NCBI GenBank assembly: GCA_048213135.1
Contig: PS015062.1
Location: 16,651-80,650 of the forward strand
Direction: 5' to 3'
Length of the DNA stretch: 64,000 nt
DNA from: Reclinomonas americana ATCC 50394
Taxonomy: Eukaryota; Jakobida; Jakobea; Jakobida
Position 1 is the stretch's first letter, and every line of letters starts with the position of its first letter. The translations under genes and the position numbers were made by a program. Under the pieces are notes generated by a model. That model was not told the DNA's origin. It did not search any database and saw nothing but the letters and a program-made list of their open reading frames with translations. This document shows positions 23,462 to 35,800 of this stretch, piece by piece.

Positions 23462-25566
23462 ATGTCACTTGATCGCCTCCACGAGCTGTTCTCACTGATA
23501 GAAAAGGAGTTCTTGCAGCTGGAACGCGAGAATCAAGAACGTTGCGCACACACGCACACACTCACACTCACACACACTCTCTCTCACACACGCTCACAGT
23601 CCGCGCGCGACTTGACACGCAACAAGCGTCAAGTGCGCTCTTTGGAGGCTCCAGTGCGACGAATGAGAAGATTGCATTGATGATGGGCGGAGCAGCAATG
23701 CAAGACAGAGGTGTTATGGTGATTGGAGGAGTGAGTGGAGGAGGTGCCAGTGTGACAGGAGGAGGAGGAGGAGGCGGAGGAGGAGGAGCAGCAGGTAGTG
23801 CTGGTGCTGTCTCTGTTGGAGGAGGAGGAGGCAGTGTGAGTGGTGCTGTTGGAGGAGGTGTGGTGGCCGGAGGAGGCGATCGAGGAGTGATGGGATCGCG
23901 ACTGGTGACGACGGTGCCTGATCCGCGAAAGAGTTGCGTCAGTGAGCGACATAGGCGAGAGTGGGAGAGGAAGACGAGAGCTAATGCGCTTGTCTGATGC
24001 AGTGTCGCGATTGCGCGAGTACAAGGAGAAGGTGCGATGCGTGGACGTGCTTTTGTTTAACACTCACTGATTGAGCTGTTGTTGTTCGTGGTGGTAGTTC
24101 TTGAATGCGGTGCGCGGGTTGACGTCGCAGTCGGCCAGTGAGCTGTGGCGGGTGAAGCGGGCGCTGGAGGGGCACACGGATGCGGTGACTGATGTGACGG
24201 TCAGCGATTGGGCTGCGGCGGCGACGCCGGTGGCCGCCTCCAGCTCGTATGGTGCATGTGTGCTCTTTCTTTGTAGCCTTTGCTGGCACTCTGCCTCACT
24301 TTGCGTTGCGTGGCAGACGGTACGGCGCGAGTGTGGCTGCTGGAGATTGATGCGGCAGTGTGTGTGTATCGAGGTCATGTGGGCGCGGTCAATGCCGTGC
24401 GATGCCATCCGCGAGAGAATTTGCTGTGCACGGCCAGTGGTGATGGCACGGCGCACATCTGGAAGACGCCGAACATTGATTCGCCGGCCAACTCGGAGGT
24501 GCTCGGTGGCAATCGGCGCAGTGTCGACGAGGGGCTCGACACGGAGGACATTTTGATGCGACGAAGCATGGAGGGATTTTGTGCGTCGTGTCTCTCCCCC
24601 CGCAGCACCCTTTGTCGAGGTATCTCACGTGTGGTCTCGCCTGTTGCAGCGGCATTTTCATCCGAGGTGCTGACCATGCCGCTGGTGTCGCTCGATGCAC
24701 GCTCTGGCGTGTTGAGCGCGGCCGAGTGGATTTCCACGACCAACCATGTCACCACGGGTTCGTGGAGTGGCGCTGTGCAGGTGTGGGACTTGCAGCGGAA
24801 TCGAGTCGTGCCGGTGGAGACGCTGGAGGCACACGACGACCGCGTCACCGATTTGTCGGCCGGCCCCGAGGGTAGCTCGTCGCTGGTGACCTCGTCGGCC
24901 GACGGCACCTTCAAAGTGTGGGATCTGCGCTCCTCCACGCCTCTCATCCACACCTTTACCGGTCACTCGGGTTCCGTCAACAAGGCCGCCTTTGTGGGAC
25001 CGGGAGTGACGACGCTTGTCAGTGCCAGCGACGACAAGACGCTCAAGGTTTACTGTGCAGTGCTCTTGAGGACGATGCGTGTTGTTCTGCTTCCACTCAC
25101 ACCATGTGTTGTCGCAGTTCTGGGATCTGCGCAACTGGAGACACCACACCAACAGCTTCAACTGTCGCGCCGGTGTCAACAGGTGACCTATGTTAAGGGG
25201 TTGTCATTGCATGGCTTGTCGTCGTGCTCACCGACTTCTGCCCCCCACCCCCCCCCCCCCCCGCCAGATTCTCTGTGTCATCGGTACACAACCACATTGC
25301 GGCACCGACCGACGTAGGCAAGGTGTATCTGCTGGATGCAGCGGGCTCGCTGATCAGCACTCTCGATGGCAAATCGGTGGTGCGCACTGACTGTGAACTC
25401 CGCGTGAATACAATCCCACTCCCGACTCACCCTCTCACCACCCCTCGCACAGAACCAAAAACTGATGGTCAGCAAGGCGCAGTGGTCGACCGATGGACTG
25501 GAGGTGTTCACCGGTGGCCTGAATCGCTCCGTCATGTCGTGGGAGTTTGACAAGATGAGAACATGA
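23462..25566 (+). CDS. WDR37: WD repeat-containing protein 37 homologue
   Basis: Exon 1 (23462-23540) encodes LHELFSLIEKEFLQLERENQ, closely matching the N-terminal coiled coil of WDR37 (R.yELF..IEkEFe.L..EN.ELR). A glycine-rich spacer (23757-23890) follows, then a linker and seven WD-like repeats: GHTDAV...DGTARVW, GHVGAVNAVRCHP...SGDGTAHIW, WSGAVQVWDL, AHDDRVTDL...SADGTFKVWDL, GHSGSVNKA...SDDKTLK|FWDLRNW, GKVYLLD and the terminal SVMSWEF. The intron after the GDGTAHIW repeat and those at about 24584, 25048, 25183 and 25379 are all GT-AG. Human WDR37 has the same order, including the insert between repeats two and three. It works with PACS1/PACS2 in animals; its role in protists is unknown. 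Confidence 0.88.
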
Positions 25567-25830
25567 TTGCGGTCTCACTGACTGCATGCCGTAATGTACA
25601 ACTACAAAACACGTTTGATTTTCTTTTAAACACTGAACGTGCATGCACTCACTGCGGGGGAAGATTACTTGCTAAAGACAATGCCGGTGCGGTGCGAAAG
25701 TCGGGGGGAAAAAAGGGAGAGAAAGGAAACACACACGAGAAACAAAACAATAAGACACGCATGCACCGCAATCAGCAGGCCAATGGTGTGCACGTTTGAC
25801 ATTTTTCTTTTCTTCGACCTGTGGCCTGAT
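25567..25830. other. tail-to-tail intergenic space
   Basis: 264 bp between the convergent stops of WDR37 and the 305-aa gene. AT-richer than its surroundings (ACACGTTTGATTTTCTTTTAA, GAAACAAAACAATAAGAC). Probably both 3' UTRs; nothing else recognised. Confidence 0.4.
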
Positions 25831-27010
25831 TCAGAGGCGCTTGTCGTACAGGAAGTTTTGCATTGCCTGTTGCACACAAGAGAGTCAGCGCCACCACTTT
25901 GGCAGAGCTCATCGCGCACTCCACTCACCGGATTGCCACGATCGGAGCGCGCACGCAGCCGATTGTACTCCTCCGCATTCTTTGCCCGCTCACCAGCCGC
26001 CTCACGGAGCGCCTGCTCGTACTGCTCGCGCTCCAGACGCTTGTTCACGAATGCCTCGTCAGTGGAGGCCGCCAGCCCGCCACCATGTCGGTACTGGAAC
26101 ACATCACGATGCGAGTGCGTCTTGTGATCAAACGGCCGCAGACCCGGCGGCACCACCTGCTTATCAGCCTGCGCTCGATCCACACGGCCTCCCAGATACA
26201 CCGGCTCCGCCACACTGCTCGCCGCCTCGGTGTAATCCCCGCCAATCTCCTGCGCCCGTCGAATGCCACTGTGATACAAATGCGTCATGTCTTCCTCCGA
26301 CTCATGCCACGGCTTGCGCTCCGCCGTGCGCCCCAGACGCGGTATCGGCTGCGTCTCCTCCACCGGGCCCGACTGCACAATCGGGTTGCGCGACAATTGC
26401 TGCTGCGCGGACGCCGGTCGCCTTGTCGGCCGCTCATATGTCGCCGATTCAGCCGGCACAATCGTCCTCTTGGCCGGGCGGTCCACGTTCTACACACACA
26501 TATATATAGAGTCAGCAAGACACTTATACACTCGCACACGCGCGCATATGAACACACCAGTGCGTTGGTTGTCATGCCGGCACGCGAGTCATCAAGATCC
26601 GGTCGCGCCTTCTTCTGTCGCACTGCGGGCGCATCGGCCGCAGCAAACTCATAGTAGCCTGGCACCATGCGCTTGCTTGCTCGTGGACTCTGCACACATA
26701 CACGCGAGTCAGAGACAGACTGAGAGAGAGGGGGGGGGGAGAGAGACTGACCACTGGAGCATCGCCTTCTGTGATCGGATTCCGCGACGCTGTATGCGCG
26801 TAGCCTCGACGCGCGGTGGCCGGGCGCTCTGCGGGACCAGGACTCGCCACAAACGTCGCCTGTGAGGTGCTCTGCATTGGTGCGTCGCTGCTCACACACA
26901 CAAAGAGAGAGAGCGTTTAGAGACATGTGATGACTGTGTGAGATGAAGCAGACTGACCGTTGATAGACTGGCGGTTCTGCCACTGGATGCAAGATGCGTG
27001 CGCCGTACAT
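25831..27010 (-). CDS. hypothetical 305-aa protein with repeated SRNPI motifs
   Basis: I do not recognise this family. Five exons (27010-26958, 26887-26752, 26689-26558, 26489-25929, 25866-25831) close in frame. The protein is basic, proline-rich and low in hydrophobics, with a repeated motif: ASRNPITEGDAP, LSRNPIVQSGP and, split by the last intron, RSDRGNP. Other visible blocks are YGARILHPVAEPPVYQR at the N-terminus, KPWHESEEDMTHLYHSGIRR, RPFDHKTHSHRDVFQYRHGG and a terminal helix EREQYEQALREAAGER. Short conserved linear blocks separated by disorder recall microtubule-lumen or flagellar-associated proteins, but I have no specific match. It is divergently transcribed from bS21m over 135 bp. 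Confidence 0.65.
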
Positions 27011-27145
27011 GGTCGAGTGTGTGCGTGTGTGAGAGGCAGAAAAGGTGGACTTTTCTCGCAAAACGCGTGCAAGTACGATGATGAACGGCCGCCAATTCAC
27101 GCGCCAATTGGTGTGACTCGTGTGCTGTGTGCGTCAAGACAGAGA
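27011..27145. promoter_or_regulatory. head-to-head promoter region
   Basis: 135 bp between the 305-aa gene (minus) and bS21m (plus). It contains GTGTGTGCGTGTGTGAGAGG near 27017-27036 and an inverted-repeat-like CCGCCAATTCACGCGCCAATTGG at 27089-27111, with two CCAAT-type boxes (CCAAT at 27093 and 27106 read as GCCAATT). These may be CCAAT elements; this is inference. Confidence 0.35.
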
Positions 27146-27512
27146 ATGTTTGTGCGTGTGTTGGGTCGCATGGATGCAGAGGCCGCCACGCGCGCGCTGC
27201 GGTGAGACAATGAGAGAACGAGCGTGTGTGCGCGCGCGTGACATGTCATCACTCACTCTCTTCTCTCACTTGCGCAGGAGAAAAATGGTGATGGATGGGC
27301 TTGTGAAGGCGGCCAAGATGCACGAGCGACACGAGACTCCGTCGGAGGCCAAGGTGCGCGTGGGCAAGGAGCAGGCGTCGCGTGCAATCAAGCGCGAGAT
27401 CAAGGAGCGACTCAAGTGGGTCATGCTCAAGAAGAAGAGGTGCGTTTTTTCTGTGCATGTGTGTGAGTGACAGAGTTTGTCGCTTACACTGTGTGTTCAC
27501 AGGGGATTCTAA
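27146..27512 (+). CDS. MRPS21: mitochondrial small-subunit ribosomal protein bS21m
   Basis: A 75-aa basic protein from three exons (27146-27201, 27278-27439, 27503-27512). It follows the S21 pattern of mitochondria: an N-terminal strand (MFVRVLGRMDAEAATRALRR) matching V.....v..A...L.R, then MDGLVKAAKMHERHETPSEAK, which parallels the mitochondrial MDGL.e..k.rr.yEKP.e.r, followed by a basic helix ending KKKRGF. Length and charge fit. bS21 sits on the small-subunit platform near the 3' end of the rRNA. No separate targeting peptide is visible, common for this small protein. The last coding exon carries only R-G-F plus stop. Confidence 0.72.
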
Positions 27513-27675
27513 TCCATGTAGAGACGAGGCGAGGAAAGAGAGTGATGTGGTGGAGGAATGCAGCGCTGAGAATCATCGGTTTGCATTTCATTTTTTCTTT
27601 GTAAGAAGGCGATCAAGGGAGGGAACAAGAGGCGAGCAGCGGCAAGTGCGCAGGTGGTGATCGATCGGCGATTCT
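27513..27675. other. tail-to-tail intergenic space
   Basis: 163 bp between the stops of bS21m and SEC31. GAGA-rich with TTTCATTTTTTCTTTG at about 27586-27601; probably overlapping 3' UTRs. Confidence 0.4.
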
Positions 27676-30600
27676 TTAGCGGCCCGGGCAGAAGTGCTGC
27701 ACCAGCAGCTTGAGGCCCTGCAGCCACTCCTTGTGCGCGTTCCAGAATTTCTTGATCATGTCTTGCAGCATGGGGCCGGCGGCGGCATTGTTCTGGAACA
27801 CGGCTGTGTGTGTTGCAATGGATGAGTGTCTGCGTGTGTACGGGGCGTGCTTCGTGGAGTGCGCAAACCAACCATCGAGGAGGAAGCTGAGGTGGTCGGC
27901 GACGGCGTCTTCGATCTTGTTCTTGCGGCACATGGTCTCGAACACTTGCACACCCTTGGTGCTGCGCTCGCGACGTTGCTTCTCGGACTGTGCGCGTCGT
28001 CGTGGTGGTGATGTTTAGGAACGGTGCAGTGCAGAGAGAAGACAATGGCGTATCACAAACCTCGGGCAAGGCCTGAATCAGACTGTTGAACTTGTCGAGC
28101 AACGGCTGCAGCTTCTCCGGCACATCACCCAGCGGCTCCGGCTCGGGAGTAGGCGGCTTTTGTGGTGGAGCATTCTTCTGCAATGGCACACACAACAAAG
28201 AGTGAGCACAAACACACACACACACATACTGCACGCTTCCTTCCCACACACAAACCTCGGGACCGGTGCCAGGCGCGCCCGGCATCAGCGGGGTGATACC
28301 GAGGGGTGCAATCGGCGTCGGAGTCATGATGCCCACGGGGCCCGAGGGTCCAATTGGGCGCTGCATGTTCGGCGGCACGCCAGGGTTGAAGACAGCCGGC
28401 TGCGGCTGCTGCGGGCGCCCAGGTGCACCAGGGGCTCCGGGTGGTGCGGCAGCGCTGACTGGCACAGGCGCAGCTGAACCGGAGGCGGGGTACTGACGAG
28501 GAGTGCCCACACTGATTCCAGTCGACGCCATTGCACTCGACTGAGTCGCCGTCGCCTGTGGTGGCTGCGGCTGCCCCGGTTGTCCGGGGTACGGACGTGC
28601 CTGCTGCATGCCGGCCGCATTGGGTGCGGCAGGAGCAAAGGCACCCGGCTGACCAGGTGCTCCCTGTGGGCGCATGCCAGGCGGTCCTTGTTGTTGTTGC
28701 TGCTGCTGCTGCTGCTGTGGCTGCTGCGGCTGCTGCTGTGTGCCTGGTGGTGCGGGGCGAGCGGCAAACGACGGTTGCGGCTGACCAGGACGAAGAGGCT
28801 GACCCGGTTGCTGCATCTGACCCATCTGCTGTTGCTGACCCATCTGCTGCATCTGGCCCATCTGCGGCTGCTGCGGGTGGCCCATTTGCTGAGGATGGCC
28901 CATTTGTTGAGGCTGGCCAGGCTGGCGCATCATGCCACCCTGCTGCGGGGCCATCTGCGGCTGCATCGGGTAGCCCTGCTGCGGACGACCAGGCTGCTGA
29001 GGCATGAATCCCTGCTGTGGGTGTTGCGGGTGTTGTGGTTGCTGCGGATTCGGCTGCTGGGGCGGTGCCTGCTGCTGCTGCTGCTGCTGGGCGACGGCGG
29101 CCGCCTGGGCATTGCGCATCGGCTTCTTCATCTCCTGAGCAAACGGATCGTCATCATCCTCCTCCACTGCACTGCTCTGCACCGGCGATCCGGCTTCGAT
29201 GGCTGGTGTCTGTCGCGTCGGGTTGGGACGGACTGCGCACAGGAGTATTGACGGTGAGAAAAACGGCAAAACAACTACGGAGTGGATCTTTCTGTTGACA
29301 CAAGGCACGCAACCAGAGTGCGATCCTCGGCTCTCCTTGACGTCGAGGATGCTGAATGGCATTCCCGGATCGGAAATGTTGGGCGGGCATCCAGCGGCCA
29401 CATACAGGCGGTGGCGCAGCGTGCGAATGACCTTGTTGTCTCCCTGCGATTCGCGGTGGTCGGTAAGTTCACGCGTCTCAAACCAATCACAGTCGCATGC
29501 GCGTGCTACACACCTTGAGGTGCGACAAAATCTGCAGGGCAGCCGTCAGCTCGCCCTCCATGGCCAGCATGTCACCGTACTGGTGGAACACGCGCATGTA
29601 CAGGTCGCTGGTGGCCGGTCGTGAGGTGGCCTGCGACATGGCCGTCAACTTCTCCACCACCGACTGAAGCATGGCCGACGAGCGCAGCGATGCGGCGTTG
29701 CTGCCCGACACCCAGTGCTTGACGGCGGCATCGACGTTGCCGGCGAGGATGTGGCACAGGGCAGCGGAGGTGGAGTCACCGCCCTCATTCTCCAACCGCG
29801 TACCCAGACGGTCTGTTACAGCGTGATGAGAAAAGGCAACTACCAAGAGAGCACGTGAGCACGCAACTGCACAGCGTCATAAACTGTCGTGTGTCGGCGT
29901 ACGTGTTGAGCATGGCAATCGTCTCGCGCCAGTCATCGAGACCCGACTCGTCGACCAGCTGCGTAAAGTCACTCTTGGCAATGGCGACGGCCGGCTGGTG
30001 GTAGGCCTTGGCCAGACCAGCGCGCGCACGACGTGCCAGGAACTCATCGCATGTGCGACGGAACAACTCGCCACCGCCAGTGTGCGCCAGCAGCAGAGCA
30101 TCGTCCTGTGATTGCCACTTCAGTCACCAACAGACAGTTGTGTGCCAATAAAAACAAGCACTCACCAGTCGGTTGGCACTCAGAGCGACTTGCACGGCAC
30201 TGCCGTAGTCGCCAATGAGCACGGCGTTCTGGATGAGGCGATCGACCTCCTCGCTGTCGTCGTACTGCCAGGCGGCTGACATGTCGCGACCCGACAGCGT
30301 CGCGTTCTCCAGATCCTGCTTGATGCGGCGAGTGTCGAGTCCCAGAGTGGTCAGCAACTCATCCTTCTGCGTGGCGCTGTCGCCGAGCCACAGCAGCCGC
30401 AGGAACTTCCACTCCGCGGCCTCGTTCGGGTCACGCTCTGAACGCGCACGCTGCTCGACCCATGATCGTGTGTCATCACGTTCGAGCGTCGTCTGCAACG
30501 CCTTGGCCCGACGAACAAACTCGGGCTCGGTCGACGTCTTGGCGATCTGCAAGCGACGTGGGTGTGAGTTATCCACAGCGTGACTGTGTGAGTGCGAGTG

Positions 30601-32603
30601 CTACAGTACCTTGACGACGCTGCCGCCGGCAGCATTGAAGGTCACGAAGCGATTGCCGAATCCAAACGACACACCGCATGGACATTGGAGCCACTTGGGT
30701 GCGCGGTGCTTGTGGGTCGACGAGGAGTCTTGCACATCGTGCAGCGAGTAGATTCGAATCTGTTCCCGAGTCACACGTCAGTGGTGACAGACAAGGGAAG
30801 GAGGGAAACTGCAATAGAGTGCACCTTGCCATCGTAGGACGACGTTGACAGCACGGCCGACACACGCGGCGACCATTGCACATTGTAGACCCACTCGGAG
30901 CAGTGCTCCAGCTCACACAACACCTCGCCGGTCTCGGGGTCCCAGCACAGAGTGCGATTGTCCTTGCCGCACGACAGCAGCAGCGACGAATCGTGCGGGC
31001 ACCACGACAGCGACAGCACGCCGGCCGTGTGCTTGGTGAACTCCTCCACCGGGGCCACGGTGCGCTTCAGATCCCACGTCTGCACCACAGGCGATGTATC
31101 ATCGCCCGACGCCACTGCCAGCTTGGTGGCCTGCACGAATCAAAGCATATGAGTCGCGTGCAGCAAACACGAGCGAGAGAAAAAAAGAGCCACACCTCCT
31201 CAGGGTTCCATGCCAGCGCCGTGACGGCGTGCTTGACGTTGAAGGTGGTCACCGTCTTCTTCTTCTTGAGGTCCCACACCACGACCAAGCCGTTGGACGA
31301 GGCCGTCGCCAGAATCTGCTGGTACTTGCGGTTCCACGCCAGCGCCGTGATCTCACCGCCACCGGGCGAGTGCGGGTTCTTGGGAGCCGGAGGGAACACG
31401 CTGGGGTTGGACGGGTTCTCAATGTTCCAGATAAACACCTCGCCATCGCTGCCACCCGAGGCCAGCAGCTGCGGCTGCACCGGGTTGAACTCGAGGCACT
31501 TGACCGAGCCCGTGTGCTTGCACAGCGACGCCACATAGCCGAGGTTCTCCTCGCCACTCTCACTGTGCACGCAAGAGAAAAACGAATTTGAGATCCCACT
31601 GGCCTGACGCTCAACAACGGCCCACGCACACACACATGCTGTGGATGCGCACGTCGTGGTGGCAACATGCACACACACGCAGACAGACAGACAACGTGTG
31701 GGGCTGGACATGGCGCGAAACTGGCATGGCCATCGCGCACGCTCTCTCTAGTCTCTTCCCCGCCCATCACTCACCCTGTGATGATCTCCTCGACGTTCCA
31801 CAGCCCAATGCTGCCGTCCTCGAAGCCACCAGCAAGCAAGCCCGCAGAGAACTGGGCGGCCTGGGAGGGCGCGACATTGCCCCAAGCCAAGGCGGTGAAG
31901 CGCTCAGGCACGTTGGTGGAGCCGACGACAGGCAGACCACTGTGCTGCCCGCTGCTGCCACCACTGCTGCCACCAAAGAGCGACGAGGCAGAGGAGGCCG
32001 ACGAGGAGCCACCAGCTGCACTGCGCTTGCGAGCGGCAGTGGAGGGGCCGACGGACGAGTCGCCGCCAGTGCTGCTGTGTGCGCCACCGAATGCATCGTC
32101 GATGGACGAGGAGCGGCCGCGCGGGTCAGAGTGCGCTGCAACGTCCACGCGGAAGATCTGGCACACAGACACAGAGAGAGAGTGAGCATGACGCGTGACA
32201 ACATCATCATCATCATCAGCGTGCGCAGTGTCGTGCAAGCGTGTGTGCAAGCGTGATGATTGAGGAGTGAGACAGAGTGGAGTGTGGTAAGCACGCCACA
32301 CGTGTAAGTGCACACTACTGGCGAGTGTGAGAGTGCCACGCGTCTTCTTCTCACGCCACTCACGCCCAACAATCGCACCACGCGCACATGCACTAGACAA
32401 CACACGTGCGCCTGTTGAACATGCAAGTGGCCACTGGGGACAACTCTCCCTCTGTGTCAACCATTTCGCACCTCCAACTTGGCGCCTGTGGCAAAATCAT
32501 CGTCAATGGTGCCGGCCAACGACGACGACGCAAACAACTGCGAGTGATTCGGCAGCGGCGACCACGACACGAGCGCAATGCGCTCAATCTCTTTGAGTTT
32601 CAT
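27676..32603 (-). CDS. SEC31: COPII coat outer-layer protein SEC31
   Basis: SEC31 forms the outer cage of COPII vesicles with SEC13 at ER exit sites. The start MKLKEIERIALVSWSP (32603) is nearly diagnostic. The WD40 propeller covers about 30600-32600: LAWGNVAPS...GGFEDGSIGLWN, GSVKCLEFNP...GSDGEVFIWNI, ALAWNRKYQQILATASSNG, DDTSPVVQTWDLKR, GVLSLSWCPHDSSLLLSCGKD..TLCWDPETGEVLCEL. The ACE1 alpha-solenoid spans about 29520-30560 (WKFLRLLWLGD, ALCHILAGNVDAAVKHW). The proline-rich region, with long Gln/Pro/Met/Gly repeats (MGHPQQ, MGQMQQ), spans 28260-29230. The C-terminal helical domain ends KLLVQHFCPGR. Order and content match the family. Many introns of 60-110 nt interrupt it. Confidence 0.93.
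28531..29110 (-). repeat. Gln/Pro/Met/Gly-rich coding repeats of SEC31
   Basis: Within the SEC31 exon, degenerate hexa/heptapeptide repeats (MGHPQQ, MGQMQQ, QPGQPQ) and two polyglutamine stretches (about 28688-28740 and 29069-29091, CAG/CTG-rich) form a low-complexity linker corresponding to the proline-rich region that binds SEC23/SAR1 in other eukaryotes. Confidence 0.8.
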
Positions 32604-32887
32604 GTGCACACCTGCACACACACACACACGCAAGAAGACGCGTGCACACACACACGTGTCAGTGAAATGCAACATGATGATCGACACACACACACAGTGC
32701 ACAAGCGAGCAGTGGCGAGACACAGAGTGCGACTGACCTCTGCTTCAGACACGTGTGTGTATGCGCGTGCGCAGAGTTCTTTGTGTTTTTTTCGTTGCGA
32801 TGGGACAGATGAAAATCTGAACGGTCTGCGCGAGCAGCATCGCATTTGTACCAGCTGCACACTGACAACGAAGCGCGCAAAGGAGCT
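32604..32887. promoter_or_regulatory. head-to-head intergenic region with CA repeats
   Basis: 284 bp between SEC31 (minus) and the VPS9 gene (plus). Contains CA/TG-rich runs (32612-32660 and 32682-32697) and a T-rich stretch GTTCTTTGTGTTTTTTTCG near 32776. Holds both 5' UTRs; no defined element recognised. Confidence 0.35.
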
Positions 32888-35800
32888 ATGCCTGCGTCCT
32901 CCTTTGTGGAGTACGAGAAGGAGAACAACCCGCTGTTGCTCTCGATCCAGTCGAAACCATTCGCGGACATTCTCGCCTTGTGCGCCAAGCAGGTCTGTCA
33001 GTGTGTGTTTGCGCATATGCTGATCAAAGTGAGTGACTTTGACGAGAGCGCGCAGTCGTGTACGGTGATTGTGCCGCAGTCGGTGCAACTGGAGCAGTAC
33101 ACGGGAGCAGATGGGCTTGTGGGTCGCGACTTGGTGCACGCGCATGTGGTCGTATGCAGTCGCGACTGTCGCTTCGTGTCGCTCAATGGTCTGCGCGGGC
33201 GCTTCACCGAGTCGATCGACAGCTTGCGAGTTGCGCGCGATCGAGTCGTCCCTGCGTGCGCGTGAGTGTGTGTAATGTTGAGCGTTGACAGGTGTTTGAG
33301 GGTCCGCCGGAGGGGCAGCGGCTGGTGCGCTTCTTCAATGATTTTCATTCGCGCTTTGACGATTTCACGCCGCAAGAGCTGGATCCGGACACGTGGGAGA
33401 TGGCGCCCGGAGTCACCGCCAGCCCGGCCGAGAAGATCCATATTCTCCGGGTGACCGAGGTCACGCTGCAGAGCTCGACGGTGTGTGTTCGCTTTTCCTG
33501 TTGCTTCCTCTCATCTACATCTGACACTTGACAAGCGCAGGATCCGGCATTGTCGGTACGAGTGCCGATGATCATCACCGCCAATGTGCTGTGGACGCCG
33601 ACTGCGACTGCGCCCACGTCCTCCAGCACTGCCGTCACCACCACCACGACGCAGTCGACATCCGGTGCCAGCTCACCAGCGGCTGCGGGGGCGGCGCAGT
33701 CGGCCATGGCCTCGTTCATGCGCGGTCGCATCAAGGATCTGTTGGAGACCTATTCACCTCCGCTCAGCGGTGAGTGTGGTGGGGAGAGAAACATGGACGA
33801 TCGCAGGTTGCTGATCTCGTTCGTGCAGAGAGTGGACTGTTCTCGTCGGCGGATGCTGCCGGTGCAATGGAACCCGACGCCGACGACGACTCGATGATGA
33901 GCTCGATGCGCGATCGATCGTTCTCGGTGGACTCGTCGCAGCTGATGACGCCGCGGGACCACTCCTCCGGCGACACACTGGCACTCTCCATCTCACCGAC
34001 GGCCGCCGGCAACTCTGCAGTGCTACCGTCGTCGGCATCATCGTCGGCCGCCACGTCGGTCCACACCTCGCCACAAGCGGCCGACGACGCAAGTGGCCGC
34101 CACGCTGGCACAGCTGGTGCTGCTGCTGCTGCGCCGCGCAAAACCAACTTTCAGTACTTTCGTCTGGATGCACTGACGCATCGGGCTGCCGCACCGCTGG
34201 TGCAACGCATCTTTGCCTTCCTGCAAGCGACACGAGCGCAGCCTCTGCGTGATCTGGAGGAGTGCATTCACGATTTCGTCGACGACATCACCGACAAGTT
34301 TGTCAGTGTGCATGAACTCGTACAGCAGCTGTTGCGTGGGGAGGAAAGGCCGCACAGGAGTGTGTGTGTGTGTACGGTCGCTCACCCTGTGAAATCAGGC
34401 ATTTGGACGAAGAGGATGCGCGAGACGAAGATCTGGTGCGAGAGCGTGTGCAGGAGAATGTCGAGCGTCTGCTGATGACCAAGTTGTATCAGCGGTGAGT
34501 GGCGCACTCCACAAGCGCGTGTGCCGTGTGCCTCGATCTGACTTTACGTGTCGCAGTGTGTTCAACCGCGATGCCGATGCACACGAAGAGGACGCGGCAT
34601 TCGACCGCCGAATACAGCAGCTGCAGTTCTTGACGCCGGAAAACCTCGACCTCGACGCGTCCATTGTGTCTGACAAGTCGTGGGAGCGTGCGCGTGAGGA
34701 GTTGCAAAAGGTGGGGCGCTACAAGGCACCCCGTGACAAGGTCGTGTGCGTCGTCAATGCGTGCAAGTTTCTCTTTTGTTGCGTGCATTGTGACAACGTG
34801 TCTGAATCGAGTCGCACACTCACTTTCTATTGTTGTTGTTGTTGTTGTCTGTGCAGCCGCCCTGTCGCGTCTGTCGACCAAGGGTGGTGGCATCTCGGCC
34901 GACGAGTTTTTCCCGTCGCTCATCTATTTGATACTGGAGAGCCAGGTGCCACACCTGCTGGCCAACATGCGCTACATCACCACCTTTCGCCACCCGACTC
35001 GCCTGACGGCCGAGAACGCCTACTACATGACCAACTTGGAGAGTGCGATCTGCTTCCTCCAGAATCTCGACGCGTCACAGTTGTCGGTGGATCCCGAAGA
35101 GTTTCACAGGTGCGTGTGCGACGGCGAGGCGTGCGGCCCACCGGCACTCCTCGTCTCTCATGCCTCTCGCTTGCAGGCACGTGAGCAGTGACGAGCGACT
35201 GGAAGAACCGCTGCCGTCGTTGCCGCAAATGTTGCCACTGAGAAACAAGCACGTGGATGGCGGTGATCTGCAGGCACCGATGACAGTGTCGTCCTCGGCA
35301 GCACATGAGGGTGCGAGTGGAGGAGGAGCACAGGCCGACGACGTCTACGACATGTTCGCGCTGCCGGCGCAGCTGGAGAAGAGATTACGAAGGCACGGTA
35401 AGAGGCAGGCAGGTGACGATGGCGACTCGGACGACGATGCAGAGGAGGAGGCGAGGGCGCGGTCGGCGCGAGTGCGCGAGGCCACCGACACGTTGCTGCG
35501 TGAGCTGCGACACGAGCAAGACTTGGAGATGCAGTTCCGCTTTGGCGGGGTGCGCGATGCTGACGAACTGCGCCTCGGTGATGTGCATGCGCTGTTGGCT
35601 GAAGTTGCGTTTCGAGATGAGGTGAAGGAGGAGAAGCGGTGGAGCTGTGTCTCATGTGCGTGTGTTGGTGCTTCCGGCAGTACCACATCCTGCTCGAGTT
35701 TCGCGAGCGTGTGCTGCAGAACGCGCTGGCCATTCAGTTGGAGTGCGCCAAAGTGGAGCCTGGCCAAGTCGTCTCGGTGGACTCGACGCCCATCTGCTCG

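Noticed and set aside
24616-24629. A micro-exon inside the WDR37 intron after MEGF
   Set aside because: Including it would break the reading frame of the next exon; skipping it gives a clean phase-1 join (EGF-S-AFSSEVL).
27509-29401. A single 630-aa minus-strand reading frame as the SEC31 C-terminus
   Set aside because: It reads through several introns; after PGAPGTGPE the SEC31 exons switch frame, and the true stop is at 27676.
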